A stretch of DNA of 52,964 nt from JBFWMG01 sp050251715 (GCA_050251715.1 JBFWMG010000027.1:1-52964), one strand, 5' to 3'; counted from the stretch's first letter, positions 7,720-17,103 are shown. Notes: generated from the letters alone by a model not told the origin. Translations and numbers: made by a program.

Positions 7720-9657
7720 CTAGTCCTGGAACTTGTCGGCGATGGCGCGGATCGTGTCGTAGATGTTGAAAAAAGATTCGACAATGGCCGGGTCGAAGTG
7801 CTTGCCGGATTCCTGCTCGATGACGTCGAGAATCTGCTGCTCGGGCCATGGTTCCTTGTAGGAGCGGCGCGAGCGCAGGGCGTCGTACACGTCGGCCAGG
7901 GCCGTGATGCGCGCGGGCAGTGGGATCTCCTCGCCCCGCTTGGGCGTCTCCATGACCACCTCGCCGCCGTGTTCCAGGTATTTTCTGACCCCGGGATACC
8001 CCCTGCCGTCCCAGCGTTCGTGGTGGTTGAGCGCCACGTCGTAGCACATGGCGTCCAGGTCGGAGGTCGTGCGGCTGAAGAGCCGCGCGCCAAAGACCGT
8101 GTGCCACTTCATGGTGTCGAACTCATCGGACGTGAGCTTGGTGGGCTTTTTGAGAATGGCGTCGGAAATGCCCACCTTGCCGACATCGTGCAGCATGGAG
8201 GCCAGGCGCAGGTTACCTTTGACCAGCTTGATGCGGTCCATGCCCAGCCCCCAGTTGAGCGCCCAACGCTGGTAGATTTCAGCGGAGTAGGCGCCCACGC
8301 GCTGGACGTGCGCCCCGGTTTCCGAAGGGTCGCGCAACTCGGCGGTCATCATCATGCGCAAGATCTGCTCGCGGGTCATGATGCCTCGTTCCAGGGCCAC
8401 CGAGGCGTTGTTGGCGAACAGCGGCAGATAGATGAGGCTCTCCTGGCCAAAGGGGACGGAACGGCCCTCGTCGTTCTTGGCGTTGACCAGCTGCATGACG
8501 CCCATGAGCCTGTTCTGGAATCCCAGGAGCGGCAGGGTGAGCACGGAGCAGGTGCGGTAGCCGCTCTGCACGTCAAAGGTCTTGTCAAAGGTGTAGGGCA
8601 CGTCCGGGGGGAGCTTATAGGCGTCCTCGATGACCACGGTCTTGCCGGTGAGCGCGGCGTAGCCCACAAGGGTGGTCTCGTCGATGGGCATGGAATAGGT
8701 GCTGTACACCGCCCTGGTGCCCGCGTCGCCGGTGAACAGGGTGTCGTTGTGCACGTAGCTGAAGGTGAGCTGGTCGCCTTCGGCCAGGAAAATGGAACCC
8801 GCGTCCGCGCCGCACAGGCGGCGCGCTTCCAACAGGGTCGTGTCCATCAGGGTATCAAGGTCGCTTATCTGGCCAAGTTCCTTGAATGTCTTGAGAATGG
8901 CGTTCTGCTTGTCATAGAGGCGCGCGCTTTCCAGGGGCGCGGCCACCTGCGCGGCCAGCGCGGCCAGCAGTTTCAGGTCGCCGGCATTGAAGGCGTTGGT
9001 AATCGTGCTGCCCACATTGACCAGGCCCAGCACCTTGTCCTTGACCTTGAGCGGGGCGCACATCATGGACTGCATCGCGGCCTGATTGGGAAGCATGGAG
9101 CAGGTTGCGGCGTCGGCCAGGATTTCGGCCTTGAGCGGCGACTGGATCTTGATGGTCTCCGAAGGGCCGTTGGTTTGACCTTCCGATGCGTACAGCAGCC
9201 GGTAGCCGCCCGAGGCTTCGTCGCGCAGCATGATGGATACGGTGTCGGCGTGGAATATCTTGTCCGCCTCTTCGATGACGATACGGCCCACCTCGGCGGG
9301 GTCCACCGTGGCGGCCACGCTTTCGCCCAGGCGGTAGAGCAGGGATATTTCCTTGTACCGTTCCAATGTCTCCTGGCCGATGGCCCTTTTTTCCACTTCC
9401 AATCCGGCGAGATAGGAGAGCAGGCGCGCCACGGCCTTGGCCTTGGGGCCGCCGCGCACCACGCCCAGCCGTTGCCCGTCCGTCCGGATGTCGTGGTCTG
9501 TGCCTGTGGCGGTTTCCGGGCCCATGAGCAGGCGTCCCAACTCGTCGAACACGGCCAGCTGCTCTTCGTTCCCGGCAGCCATGTCCGGGACGAAGATGGT
9601 GATGATGTCGATGATGTGCTGGTCAGCGAGCAGCCGTTTTAGGCGGATTTTCGCCAT
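7720..9657 (-). CDS. GAF/HD-GYP domain c-di-GMP phosphodiesterase
   Basis: The 645-residue soluble signalling protein likely hydrolyses cyclic di-GMP. A GAF-type sensor region is visible near residues 110-250 and a second near 280-430 (with LMDTTLLEARRLCGADAGSI). The C-terminal HD-GYP domain has MLHDVGKVG near residue 490 and HHERWDGRGYP near residue 544. All metal-binding and GYP residues needed for activity are visible. GAGGTCGCCC precedes the ATG. There are no membrane segments, so it should sense a cytosolic ligand through the GAF domains. Its input is unknown. The downstream hairpin (GGGGC-GCT-GCCCC, then TTTT, at about 7700-7720) may end transcription. Confidence 0.9.
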   Translation of the reverse strand: MAKIRLKRLLADQHIIDIITIFVPDMAAGNEEQLAVFDELGRLLMGPETATGTDHDIRTDGQRLGVVRGGPKAKAVARLLSYLAGLEVEKRAIGQETLERYKEISLLYRLGESVAATVDPAEVGRIVIEEADKIFHADTVSIMLRDEASGGYRLLYASEGQTNGPSETIKIQSPLKAEILADAATCSMLPNQAAMQSMMCAPLKVKDKVLGLVNVGSTITNAFNAGDLKLLAALAAQVAAPLESARLYDKQNAILKTFKELGQISDLDTLMDTTLLEARRLCGADAGSIFLAEGDQLTFSYVHNDTLFTGDAGTRAVYSTYSMPIDETTLVGYAALTGKTVVIEDAYKLPPDVPYTFDKTFDVQSGYRTCSVLTLPLLGFQNRLMGVMQLVNAKNDEGRSVPFGQESLIYLPLFANNASVALERGIMTREQILRMMMTAELRDPSETGAHVQRVGAYSAEIYQRWALNWGLGMDRIKLVKGNLRLASMLHDVGKVGISDAILKKPTKLTSDEFDTMKWHTVFGARLFSRTTSDLDAMCYDVALNHHERWDGRGYPGVRKYLEHGGEVVMETPKRGEEIPLPARITALADVYDALRSRRSYKEPWPEQQILDVIEQESGKHFDPAIVESFFNIYDTIRAIADKFQD

Positions 9658-9872
9658 GGGCGACCTCGGGGGCGATCAGCGTGGGGGAGGTGAGGAAAAA
9701 GACACATGTACACATCATATGCCTGTCATCCCTTCCTTTCAAGGACGAAAGCATGCGCGTCGTGAAAAAGCGCCCAATGCCGACCCGGACCGGCGTGTGG
9801 TGAAGGCCGTGGTCCTGGCCGGGCCGACAGGTTTCCGCAACACACCCTCCGCGCGAGCCGGGAGGGCGGGGC

Positions 9873-9906
9873 GCATCATGCGCCTTCCGTACAAGGCGCA
9901 TGATGC
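9873..9906. repeat. Perfect 14-bp inverted repeat between two signalling genes
   Basis: GCATCATGCGCCTT and AAGGCGCATGATGC are separated by CCGTAC. The hairpin lies 76 bases beyond the stop of the chemoreceptor gene (9983-12022), in the 325-bp gap before the HD-GYP gene. No T-tract follows, so it is either a T-less transcription end or an operator. The rest of the gap shows nothing recognisable. Confidence 0.5.
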
Positions 9907-9982
9907 TGGATGGTTGTAAAACCGACTTGCCCCAGCCTGGGTTGGAAAGACCGGGACCGCCTTGCCAACCCGCCGCCAGGGA

Positions 9983-12022
9983 TCAGTACCGCTCGAATCC
10001 CGTGTCATCGCCCGAGGCCGCCACCAGCGCCGGTGTGGCGTCCCGTTCCTTGCGGGAGGCGACCGCCGTGGGCCTTTTGGCGCTGCTGGCGGTTCCCTTC
10101 GCCGATCCGGCGGGCCCGTGGGCGCGGAAAGCGGCGGTATCGTCACCCACCTTGAAAAAGGCGATGGACTGTTGCAGCTCTTCCGCCTGCGCCGAAAGCT
10201 CCTCGGAGGTGGACGCCACCTCTTCCGAGGCCGAGGCGTTTTGCTGGATGGTCTGGTCCAATTGTAGGATGGCCTTGCTTATCTGCTCGGCTCCGGCATT
10301 CTGCTCCTTGCTGGAGGCGGCGATTTCCTGCACCAGCTCGGCCGTGCGCTGTATGGAGGGAACGATGTGCGTGAGCATGGTTCCCGCCTTTTCGGCAATG
10401 GCCATGCTGGAGGCGGACAGGCTGCGGATTTCGGTGGCCGCGCTGCCGCTGCGCTCGGCAAGCTTGCGCACCTCGGCCGCCACCACGGCGAATCCCTTGC
10501 CGTGTTCGCCCGCCCGGGCCGCCTCGATGGCCGCGTTGAGCGCCAGCAGGTTGGTTTGCCGCGCAATCTCCTCGATGATGGCTATTTTTTCCGCTATCTG
10601 CTTCATGGCCGACACGGTCTGCGTGACCGCCTTGCCGCCCTCCGCTGTTTCCTGGGCGGCGGTCTTGGCCATTTGCTCGGTCTGGATGGCGTTTTCCGCG
10701 TTCTGGCGGATGGTGGCCGCCATCTGCTCCATGGCGGCGGAAACCTCTTCCACGCTCGATGCCTGCTGCGTCGCCCCCTGGGACATGGTCTGGGAAGAGG
10801 CGGAAAGCTCCTCGCTGCCCGCAGCCACGTTGGAAGACGCCTCGCCCACCTCGACCATGACCGTGCGCAGCTGTCGCATCATCCGGCGCAGCGCGTCGGC
10901 CATCTGGCCCACCTCGTCCTTTTGGGTCACCCGCGCGTCAACGGTCAGGTCGCCGGCGGCAATGGCCTCGGCAAGGCGCACGCCCTCGCGCATGGGAATG
11001 ATGATGCCCCGCGCGATGATCCAGGCCATGAGCATCCCCAGGGGCAGCGCCACGGCGCCCAGAGCCTTGACCGCCGTGTCGGTGCTCGCGGCCTCGGCAA
11101 GCATCTGCGCGTCGGTCATGACGTTTTCCGTCACGACCTGCTTGGCGTTGTTCAGCAGCTCCTGCACGGTATGCAGGTTCGGTTGCGTCTTGGTGGTGTA
11201 GATGTCCAGCGCCTTTTGGTGCGCGGCCATGCGCGCGCTCTGCCAGGCAAGCACCTTGTCCAACCCGGCCAGGGTCGTTTGCATCAGGGGGTCGGTTTTG
11301 GACAGGAAGAATGCCTGCGCCTGCGGTTTGTCGTGGGCGCGCAGCAACGCGTCAATGGTCTTGGCGGACTTGTGCAGCTCCATGTGCGGTTCGAGCATGG
11401 CGTTCACCAGCGCCGCGAAGTCGGGATCGCTCCGCATGTGCTCCTGGGTTTTTTCGGAGTAGAGCCACTTGCCGAGCCCGCACTTGGTCCAGTCCATCTG
11501 CAGGGCGAGATGGTCGGCGGCCGGATTGAGGAAGGCGTCCTTGATGACGTGGGTCCAGGCGAGGTGGTCCACCTTCTTCTCGGCCAGGAAGCGCCCCAGT
11601 TCCGGATCCACGGGCACATAGCTGTCCCTGATTTCCCGGGCCGACTCGTGGAGGTGCACGTGCGGCTGTTCAATGGCCGCCATGATGTCCTTGATTTGTG
11701 GGGCAAGCCGTTCCGCCTTCTTGCGCCCCTCGCCGTAATACCATTTGCCGAAACCGCATTGGGTGTGGTCCATCTGCACCGTGAGTTCGGCGGTCTTCGT
11801 ACCGGTGAGAAAGGCGTTCACCTGCCCGGCCCAATTGAGGTGGTCCACGATCTTTTGCACCAGATCGCCACGGATGGCGTTGCCGTCGATGACCTCCGAG
11901 GCATTGCGCACAATGCCGCCAATGCCCAGCACCGCCCACACGGCCACGGCAACCAGCAAGGCCAGCACACAGCCGAATCCCACCGCGAATTTGCTCTTCA
12001 AGGACAGATCGTTCCAGCGCAT
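9983..12022 (-). CDS. Methyl-accepting chemotaxis protein with two CZB zinc-binding domains
   Basis: The 679-residue chemoreceptor begins with one transmembrane helix near residues 8-32. Two chemoreceptor zinc-binding (CZB) units follow. The first has HLNWAGQVNAFLTG, CGFGKWYYGEG and HVHLHESAREI; the second has HLAWTHVIKDAFLNP, CGLGKWLYSEK and EPHMELHKSAKTI. Each keeps the 3-His/1-Cys pattern that binds zinc. Then come a second membrane helix, a HAMP domain, and the MCP signalling hairpin with RQTNLLALNAAIEAARAGE. CZB is usually single and cytoplasmic, so a tandem pair between the membrane helices, apparently periplasmic, is unusual. ATG 12022 is preceded by GAGGAG. Zinc or redox (for example hypochlorous acid) sensing is inferred from the family. 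Confidence 0.9.
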   Translation of the reverse strand: MRWNDLSLKSKFAVGFGCVLALLVAVAVWAVLGIGGIVRNASEVIDGNAIRGDLVQKIVDHLNWAGQVNAFLTGTKTAELTVQMDHTQCGFGKWYYGEGRKKAERLAPQIKDIMAAIEQPHVHLHESAREIRDSYVPVDPELGRFLAEKKVDHLAWTHVIKDAFLNPAADHLALQMDWTKCGLGKWLYSEKTQEHMRSDPDFAALVNAMLEPHMELHKSAKTIDALLRAHDKPQAQAFFLSKTDPLMQTTLAGLDKVLAWQSARMAAHQKALDIYTTKTQPNLHTVQELLNNAKQVVTENVMTDAQMLAEAASTDTAVKALGAVALPLGMLMAWIIARGIIIPMREGVRLAEAIAAGDLTVDARVTQKDEVGQMADALRRMMRQLRTVMVEVGEASSNVAAGSEELSASSQTMSQGATQQASSVEEVSAAMEQMAATIRQNAENAIQTEQMAKTAAQETAEGGKAVTQTVSAMKQIAEKIAIIEEIARQTNLLALNAAIEAARAGEHGKGFAVVAAEVRKLAERSGSAATEIRSLSASSMAIAEKAGTMLTHIVPSIQRTAELVQEIAASSKEQNAGAEQISKAILQLDQTIQQNASASEEVASTSEELSAQAEELQQSIAFFKVGDDTAAFRAHGPAGSAKGTASSAKRPTAVASRKERDATPALVAASGDDTGFERY

Positions 12023-12047
12023 CCCCGTACTCCTCAATGTAAGCCGC

Positions 12048-12089
12048 CACCGCATGGAGCAGCAGGCCAGCGATCTGTTCCATGCGGTG
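12048..12089 (-). promoter_or_regulatory. Inverted repeat in the leader of the CZB chemoreceptor gene
   Basis: CACCGCATGGA (12048-12058) and TCCATGCGGTG (12079-12089) form a perfect 11-bp stem with a 20-nt loop, 26 to 67 nt upstream of the chemoreceptor ATG. It could be an operator or an mRNA leader hairpin controlling the gene. Confidence 0.4.
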
Positions 12090-12207
12090 ATGGCGTTTTG
12101 TGTATCTTTCCACATACACGTTTTTCGTGTTCCGTCAATGTCCCGAAGGGGAATACACTGTCCTCCGCCATACCCTCCCCCATTTGGCTCGGGCAAAAAG
12201 GTGCTTG

Positions 12208-12230
12208 AAACCCCGCCTGGCGCGGGGTTT
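12208..12230 (+). terminator. Terminator-like hairpin in the divergent intergenic region
   Basis: AAACCCCGC and GCGGGGTTT flank a five-base loop, and a fourth T follows. It sits between divergent genes, 74 bases before the glycosyltransferase ATG, where no upstream plus-strand gene needs ending. It may therefore attenuate the leader transcript. Function is unproven. Confidence 0.5.
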
Positions 12231-12303
12231 TCGGTCCGGCAATATGGCGGGCGTCTTTTCTTCGTTCCGGGGCTGTGGTAGTGGCGGGCACAGGATACAC
12301 CGC

Positions 12304-14004
12304 ATGACGCATCACACGCTGCATAGCTTTTGGGACGGACTGGCCGCCGCGCCCCTGGAATCTCCCGCCGCCGGGTTGGCCCAGGGGTTGCTCGTGGGCA
12401 GCGTGGGCGCCGCGCATCTCATGGGGTTGGCCGACACGGCCCTGCAACTGGCCTCGGGCGACCGGACCATGCTTGCCCTGGGGCGCGAGCTGTTGCTGGC
12501 CGCCTGGGAATGCGACCCTCTCGAAGGCGGCCTGGCCGCGCAGGTGGTGGGGCTGGACAAGGCGTTTCCCTGGCTCGACCCCGCCACGCGGGGCACGGTG
12601 CGGGCCTTGGTCCAGGCGTGGCGCAGGCCCGATGACCTGCGCTATTACGAGCGCCTTGCCGGGCAGATGGATTTCCCAAAATTGCAGCGTTTTTTGGACA
12701 CCCAGCAGGGCAGGGAGCCGGGCAACCCCTACTGGCTGCAACAGATCCTGGCCGTGGGGGAACTGGGCGGCGACCTGGACTGGCTGGCCGGGCACCTGGA
12801 ACGGCCCCCGGCCCCTGGCCTGGAATTGCTGCACGCCGCGTTGCGGGGCCGCCTCCTGTTCGCCGTCACGCGGTACGAGGACGCGGCCAGCGCCCTGGCC
12901 GCCGCGCCTTTTGCCGCCGAGCACCACGCCCGCGCCCTGTCCCGGTGCGGACGGGAGGACGAGGCCATGGCCCTGTGGGCGCGCCTGCTGCGCGCGCGGC
13001 CCTGGCACACCACCCTGGCCCTTGGCGTGCACGACCGCGTGGCGGGCCTTGCCCAGCCGCCCGGCCCTGGCGAGCGCCTGGGCGCGCCCACCGCCGTGTG
13101 CGTGTATTCCTGGAACAAGGCGGACGACCTGGAGCGGACCATCGCCGCCCTGGCCGCCGCAGCGGAGGGCTGGGACCACCTGTTCCTGCTGGACAACGGC
13201 AGCACAGACGCCACGCCCGCGCTCGTTGCCGCTTGGGCCGGCCGGTTCGGCCCGGACCGCTGCACCGTGGTCACTCTGCCCGTGAACATCGGCGCGCCCG
13301 CCGCGCGCAACTGGCTGGCGCGTCTGCCCGTGGCGCGCGGTTTCGCCTACACCGCCTTTTTGGACGACGACGCGGACCCGCCGCCGCACTGGCTGGGCAG
13401 CCTGGCCAGGGCCGTGTCCGCCTATCCGGACGCAGGGGTGTGGGGGTGCCGCGTGCTCGACCAGGCCGCCCCGCACATCATCCAGAGCGCGGACCTGCAC
13501 GTGCGTCTGGCCGCCGCGCCCGGTCCGGACCTGGACGCGCGCTACAACCTGGCGCTGGCCGCCGTGGATCCCTTCACCGTGTCCACCCTGCACAACGAGG
13601 TGCCGGATCTTGGCCAGTTCGACTATCTGCGGCCCTGCGCCTCGGTGACGGGATGCTGCCACCTGTTCCGTTCCGGCAGCCTGCTCGCCCAGGGGGATTT
13701 TTCGCTGTCGCTCTCCCCGTCGCAGTTCGACGACCTGGAGCATGACCTGCGCCTGGCCGCGCAGGGCGGGTACGCCTGCTACCAGGGGCATCTGGCCGTG
13801 GGCCACCGCAAGCGTTCCGGCAAGGCGGTGCGCGCCAGCCGCCCGCAGCGCGGCAACGCCACGGCCAACAAGTACAAGCTGCACCACCTCTATCCGCAGG
13901 AAACCATGCGTGCCCTTGTCGCGCATCAGGACGACATCCTCTTCCGGGACGCGTCCGCCAAGCTGGAGCGTCTCGATCGCTGGCTGGCGGGGCAGCCCGC
14001 CTAA
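12304..14004 (+). CDS. Family 2-type glycosyltransferase with helical N-terminal extension
   Basis: The 566-residue protein probably transfers a sugar to a cell-surface glycan. Residues ~1-250 are Ala/Leu-rich and look helical. A GT-A domain follows, with DNGSTDATP near residue 299 and the metal-binding DDDAD at 354-358 followed by PPPHW. The C-terminal part contains FDDLEHDLRLAAQGG and a conserved GHRKRSGK loop. I chose ATG 12304 (MTHHTLHSFWDG), where AGGA lies upstream; an earlier in-frame ATG would run through the hairpin at 12208-12230. It is followed after 15 bases by a flavoprotein gene, suggesting a two-gene operon. Donor and acceptor are unknown. Confidence 0.85.
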   Translation: MTHHTLHSFWDGLAAAPLESPAAGLAQGLLVGSVGAAHLMGLADTALQLASGDRTMLALGRELLLAAWECDPLEGGLAAQVVGLDKAFPWLDPATRGTVRALVQAWRRPDDLRYYERLAGQMDFPKLQRFLDTQQGREPGNPYWLQQILAVGELGGDLDWLAGHLERPPAPGLELLHAALRGRLLFAVTRYEDAASALAAAPFAAEHHARALSRCGREDEAMALWARLLRARPWHTTLALGVHDRVAGLAQPPGPGERLGAPTAVCVYSWNKADDLERTIAALAAAAEGWDHLFLLDNGSTDATPALVAAWAGRFGPDRCTVVTLPVNIGAPAARNWLARLPVARGFAYTAFLDDDADPPPHWLGSLARAVSAYPDAGVWGCRVLDQAAPHIIQSADLHVRLAAAPGPDLDARYNLALAAVDPFTVSTLHNEVPDLGQFDYLRPCASVTGCCHLFRSGSLLAQGDFSLSLSPSQFDDLEHDLRLAAQGGYACYQGHLAVGHRKRSGKAVRASRPQRGNATANKYKLHHLYPQETMRALVAHQDDILFRDASAKLERLDRWLAGQPA

Positions 14005-14019
14005 CGCACGGAGTACCGC

Positions 14020-15363
14020 ATGCACGTCAAATACCTGATTATCGGCGCCGGCCCCACCGGACTCGGCGCGGGCCGCCGCCTCTTGGAACTGGGTGAGAAG
14101 GAATTCGTCATCCTGGAGCGCCACCCCTATGTGGGCGGCCTTGCGGCCAGTTTTCGCGATGCCAAGGGGTTTACCTGGGACATCGGCGGCCATGTGGTGT
14201 TTTCCCACTACGACTATTTCGACAAGATGGTGGCCGAGATGCTGGGCGGCGAATTTCTGGAGCACCAGCGCGTGGCCATGGTGCGCATCGCGGAGCGCTG
14301 GATGCCCTATCCCTTTCAGAACAACATCCGCCACCTGCCCAGGGAAATGGCCTGGGAGTGCGTCGAGGGGCTGCTCAACCGCCGCACCGATGCGCCCGCC
14401 AACTTTGCCGAATGGATCGAATACATCTTTGGCGCGGGCATCGCCCGGCAGTTCATGCGGCCCTACAACTTCAAGGTCTGGGCCACCCCGGCCGAGCGCA
14501 TGGCCTTCCAGTGGATCGGCGAGCGGGTCAGCGTGGTGAACCTGGAAATGGTGCTCAAGAACCTGATCCTGGAACTGGACAACGTGTCCTGGGGGCCGAA
14601 CAACCTGTTCAAGTTCCCGCTCCACGGGGGCACGGGCCGCATCTTCACCCGCCTGGGCCAGACCCTGGACGGGCACATCCTCGGCAACAGGCCCGTGGTG
14701 TCCCTGGATGCCAAGGCCAAGTCCCTCAAGACCGCGGACGGCTACACCTATACCTATGACCACCTGCTCAACACCACGCCGGTGGACATGCTCATCACCG
14801 AGGTCATGAACGACCCGCGCGAGGACATGCGCGCCGCAGCCGCCAATCTGGCCCACAACTCGGTCTACGTGGCGGGCGTGGGCGTGGAAGGGTACCGCGC
14901 CGATCCCAAGTGCTGGATGTATTTTCCGGAAGACAATTGCCCCTTCTACCGGCTGACCAACTTCCACAACTATTCGCCCAACAACGCGGCCTATCCCGGC
15001 AAGTCCATGGCCTTCATGGCCGAATCGAGCGCCTCGGCCCACAAGCCTGAGAAGGTGGACGCCCTCATGGACAAGACCATCGACGGGCTCGTCAACACCG
15101 CCATGATCGAGGACGACGAGCGGGAGGACATCCTGTCCACCTGGGACATCTTCGTGGACTACGGCTACCCCGTGCCCACCCTGGAGCGGGACGCGGCCCT
15201 GGCCACGATCCAGCCCTATCTGGAGTCCCTGGGCATCTCTTCCCGGGGGCGGTTCGGCGGGTGGAAGTACGAGGTGTCCAACATGGACCACTCGGTCATG
15301 CAGGGCGTGGAGTGGGCGGAACGCATGGTGCAGGGCAAGGCCGAGACCACCTACGTATTTTGA
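14020..15363 (+). CDS. FAD-dependent oxidoreductase/isomerase, UDP-galactopyranose mutase-like
   Basis: The 447-residue protein starts MHVKYLIIGAGPTGLGAGRR, the dinucleotide-binding GxGxxG motif, followed by VILERHPYVGGLAASF with the acidic ribose-binding residue and GG doublet of the amine-oxidase/UGM superfamily. YPFQNNIRHLP and RPYNFKVWATP resemble the substrate region of UDP-galactopyranose mutases. HGGTGRIF and the terminal GRFGGWKYEVSNMDHSVMQG fit the second FAD-contacting part. It lies 15 bases after the glycosyltransferase gene with CGGAG before the ATG, so a shared role in surface polysaccharide synthesis is likely. Canonical UGM is about 370 residues, so this is a longer relative and the reaction is not certain. 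Confidence 0.8.
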   Translation: MHVKYLIIGAGPTGLGAGRRLLELGEKEFVILERHPYVGGLAASFRDAKGFTWDIGGHVVFSHYDYFDKMVAEMLGGEFLEHQRVAMVRIAERWMPYPFQNNIRHLPREMAWECVEGLLNRRTDAPANFAEWIEYIFGAGIARQFMRPYNFKVWATPAERMAFQWIGERVSVVNLEMVLKNLILELDNVSWGPNNLFKFPLHGGTGRIFTRLGQTLDGHILGNRPVVSLDAKAKSLKTADGYTYTYDHLLNTTPVDMLITEVMNDPREDMRAAAANLAHNSVYVAGVGVEGYRADPKCWMYFPEDNCPFYRLTNFHNYSPNNAAYPGKSMAFMAESSASAHKPEKVDALMDKTIDGLVNTAMIEDDEREDILSTWDIFVDYGYPVPTLERDAALATIQPYLESLGISSRGRFGGWKYEVSNMDHSVMQGVEWAERMVQGKAETTYVF

Positions 15364-15369
15364 CCCTGG

Positions 15370-15410
15370 CGGCGCGGTGCGCCGAGGGGGGGTGCGGCGC
15401 GGTGCGCCGC
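15370..15410. repeat. Two near-identical GC hairpins after the flavoprotein gene
   Basis: CGGCGC-GGT-GCGCCG (15370-15384) and GCGGCGC-GGT-GCGCCGC (15394-15410) follow the stop codon directly. They probably mark the 3' end of the transcript or are palindromic repeat units. The rest of the 657-bp gap (15364-16020) holds the terminator at 15892-15923 and no convincing gene. Confidence 0.5.
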
Positions 15411-15891
15411 CTTGTCCCGGCATGATTCCCTGCGCCCGTGGATTGCAACACCTGGCCGGGGTGCGCCACAACTTTTGTTGAAGCGCGACTTTTTTGTCGC
15501 ATGGGCAGGCCGTGCGGCGGGAGGCGTTCCAGCAGCGGGTGAAAGACGCATCAATGTGGAATCATAGGCTTAGAAGGGGCGCCTGCGCGGCGTTGGCGCT
15601 GTTTTGACGCGGCGAGGCGGAATGCGCGAGGCGGGAAATGACTCGCCGGGAGAGTGATGTGCTTGACTGACAAGTTGCGGCGAGGTTACGACTGTATCGA
15701 GTACACTCGCTGCATGGTGTGGGGGCGAGCACGTTGGGCGAATGCGCCTGTGGGGGGCAATGCTCGCAAAGAAACCGTGCCGTTGCATGGAGGTTGGTAT
15801 GCGGTTTATGGAAGGCGTTGTAGCGCCATATCATGGCTGCATAACGTGCCACGGATTCTGTTGATGGATTGCAGGCTCTCGATATGAACAT

Positions 15892-15923
15892 GCCGCGCCC
15901 ATGGCGCGGCTATAGTTTTTTTT
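15892..15923 (+). terminator. Intrinsic terminator upstream of the TRAP operon
   Basis: GCCGCGCC and GGCGCGGC form an 8-bp stem around a three-base loop, followed after TATAG by eight T residues. It ends about 97 nt before the dctP start codon on the same strand. No obvious gene precedes it, so it could end a small RNA or act as an attenuator in the dctP leader. Confidence 0.75.
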
Positions 15924-16020
15924 GATGCGGCATGGTATGTCATGCACATCTGGCACAACATGTGGAAGCAGGTTTTGTTTCACGCGTCTTGCAGGCGCAC
16001 CAATCTTCAGGAGGAGCATT

Positions 16021-17064
16021 ATGCGACGTTTTGTAACATGTCTGATCGCCCTGTGTCTGGTTGCAGGCATGGCCGCGGTGGCCCAGGCAAAGACCTATCA
16101 GTTCACCTTTGCCACCAACTGTCCCGAAAACACCATGCGTGGCGTGGCGGAAAAGCAATTCCTTGAAGAGCTGGAAAAACTCAGCGACGGACAGATCAAA
16201 ATCACCGCCTATTGGGCCGATACCCTGGTCAAGGGCAAGGAAATCCTGAAAAGCGTGCAGGACGGCGTGGTGGACTTCGGCTTCATCAACGTGAACTACT
16301 ATCCCAAGCGCCTGCTGCTCAACGGCGCCACGGGCCTGCTGGAACAGGGACCGATGCTCTATGAGAACATCATCGGCGTGTACCAGAAAATCTACGACAC
16401 CGTGCCCGAGCTGACCGAAGAGTTCATGAAGTACAAGCAGCGCCCGGTGTACATCTACTCCGCGCTGCCCTACTCCTTCTGCACCAAGGAGCCCCTGACC
16501 AGCTTTGACCAGCTCAAGGGCATGAAGGCGCGTTCGTCCGGCCGCTGGAAGCTGGCCGACCTGGGCGCCATAGGCGCGGTGCCCACCTCCGTGGCGTTCA
16601 GCGAATGCTACATGGCCCTGCAAACCGGCACCATCGACACCGTGCTGACCAACGTGGATGCGCAAAGCCGCGCCAAGCTCTACGAAGTGGCGCCCAACAT
16701 CATGGTCATGAAGCAGATGTGGCTCGCCCTGCCGTTCATGATTACCATGAACGAGTCCAAGTACCAGGCGCTGCCCGACGCCCTGAAGGCCGTTGTGAAG
16801 AAGGCCGGCGACAACGCCGTGAAGCGCTTCACCGAATACTATCCCCAGTCCCTGGACGCCGAAATCAAGGGCATGGAAGCCAAGGGCGTGAAGTTCACCT
16901 ATGCCTCCGATGCCGACATGAAGAAGTGGATGGATCTGCCGACCAACAAGGAGAACCAGGACACCTGGGTCAAGGAAGTGACCGAGATGGGCGCACCCAA
17001 TGCCCAGCACATCCTGGACGCCATCATCAAGATCGACGACGAGTTTCTTGCCAAGGAACAATAA
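16021..17064 (+). CDS. dctP: TRAP transporter substrate-binding protein, DctP family
   Basis: This periplasmic protein captures an organic acid-type substrate and hands it to the DctQM membrane complex. The 347-residue product has a signal peptide (hydrophobic residues 6-20, likely cleavage after AQA near residue 23). The mature part has GKEILKSVQDGVVDFGFI and the substrate-arginine region QLKGMKARSSGRW, typical of the family. ATG 16021 has the strong site AGGAGGAG in front. A long GC hairpin directly follows the stop, which in transporter operons often raises the level of the binding protein over the membrane parts. The neighbouring M20 hydrolase hints at an amide or acyl-amino-acid substrate, but that is inference. 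Confidence 0.93.
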   Translation: MRRFVTCLIALCLVAGMAAVAQAKTYQFTFATNCPENTMRGVAEKQFLEELEKLSDGQIKITAYWADTLVKGKEILKSVQDGVVDFGFINVNYYPKRLLLNGATGLLEQGPMLYENIIGVYQKIYDTVPELTEEFMKYKQRPVYIYSALPYSFCTKEPLTSFDQLKGMKARSSGRWKLADLGAIGAVPTSVAFSECYMALQTGTIDTVLTNVDAQSRAKLYEVAPNIMVMKQMWLALPFMITMNESKYQALPDALKAVVKKAGDNAVKRFTEYYPQSLDAEIKGMEAKGVKFTYASDADMKKWMDLPTNKENQDTWVKEVTEMGAPNAQHILDAIIKIDDEFLAKEQ

Positions 17065-17071
17065 GCTGGCT

Positions 17072-17098
17072 GGCGGCGCCGGTGACACCGGCGCCGCC
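17072..17098 (+). other. Strong intercistronic hairpin between dctP and dctQ
   Basis: GGCGGCGCCGGT and ACCGGCGCCGCC form a perfect 12-bp stem with loop GAC, starting 8 bases after the dctP stop. No T-tract follows. It probably stabilises the dctP message or limits read-through into dctQM. Confidence 0.65.
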
Positions 17099-17103
17099 GC
17101 CCT

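Noticed and set aside
12034..15471. Very long open frame (about 1,145 codons) on the minus strand opposite the glycosyltransferase and flavoprotein genes
   Set aside because: It is a high-GC antisense shadow. The plus-strand genes have clear motifs and ribosome sites, and the antisense translation is low-complexity His/Gly/Arg-rich.
15654..15887. Possible 77-residue protein before the TRAP leader terminator
   Set aside because: No ribosome-binding site, unusual composition with many Trp/Cys/Arg, and no recognisable domain.
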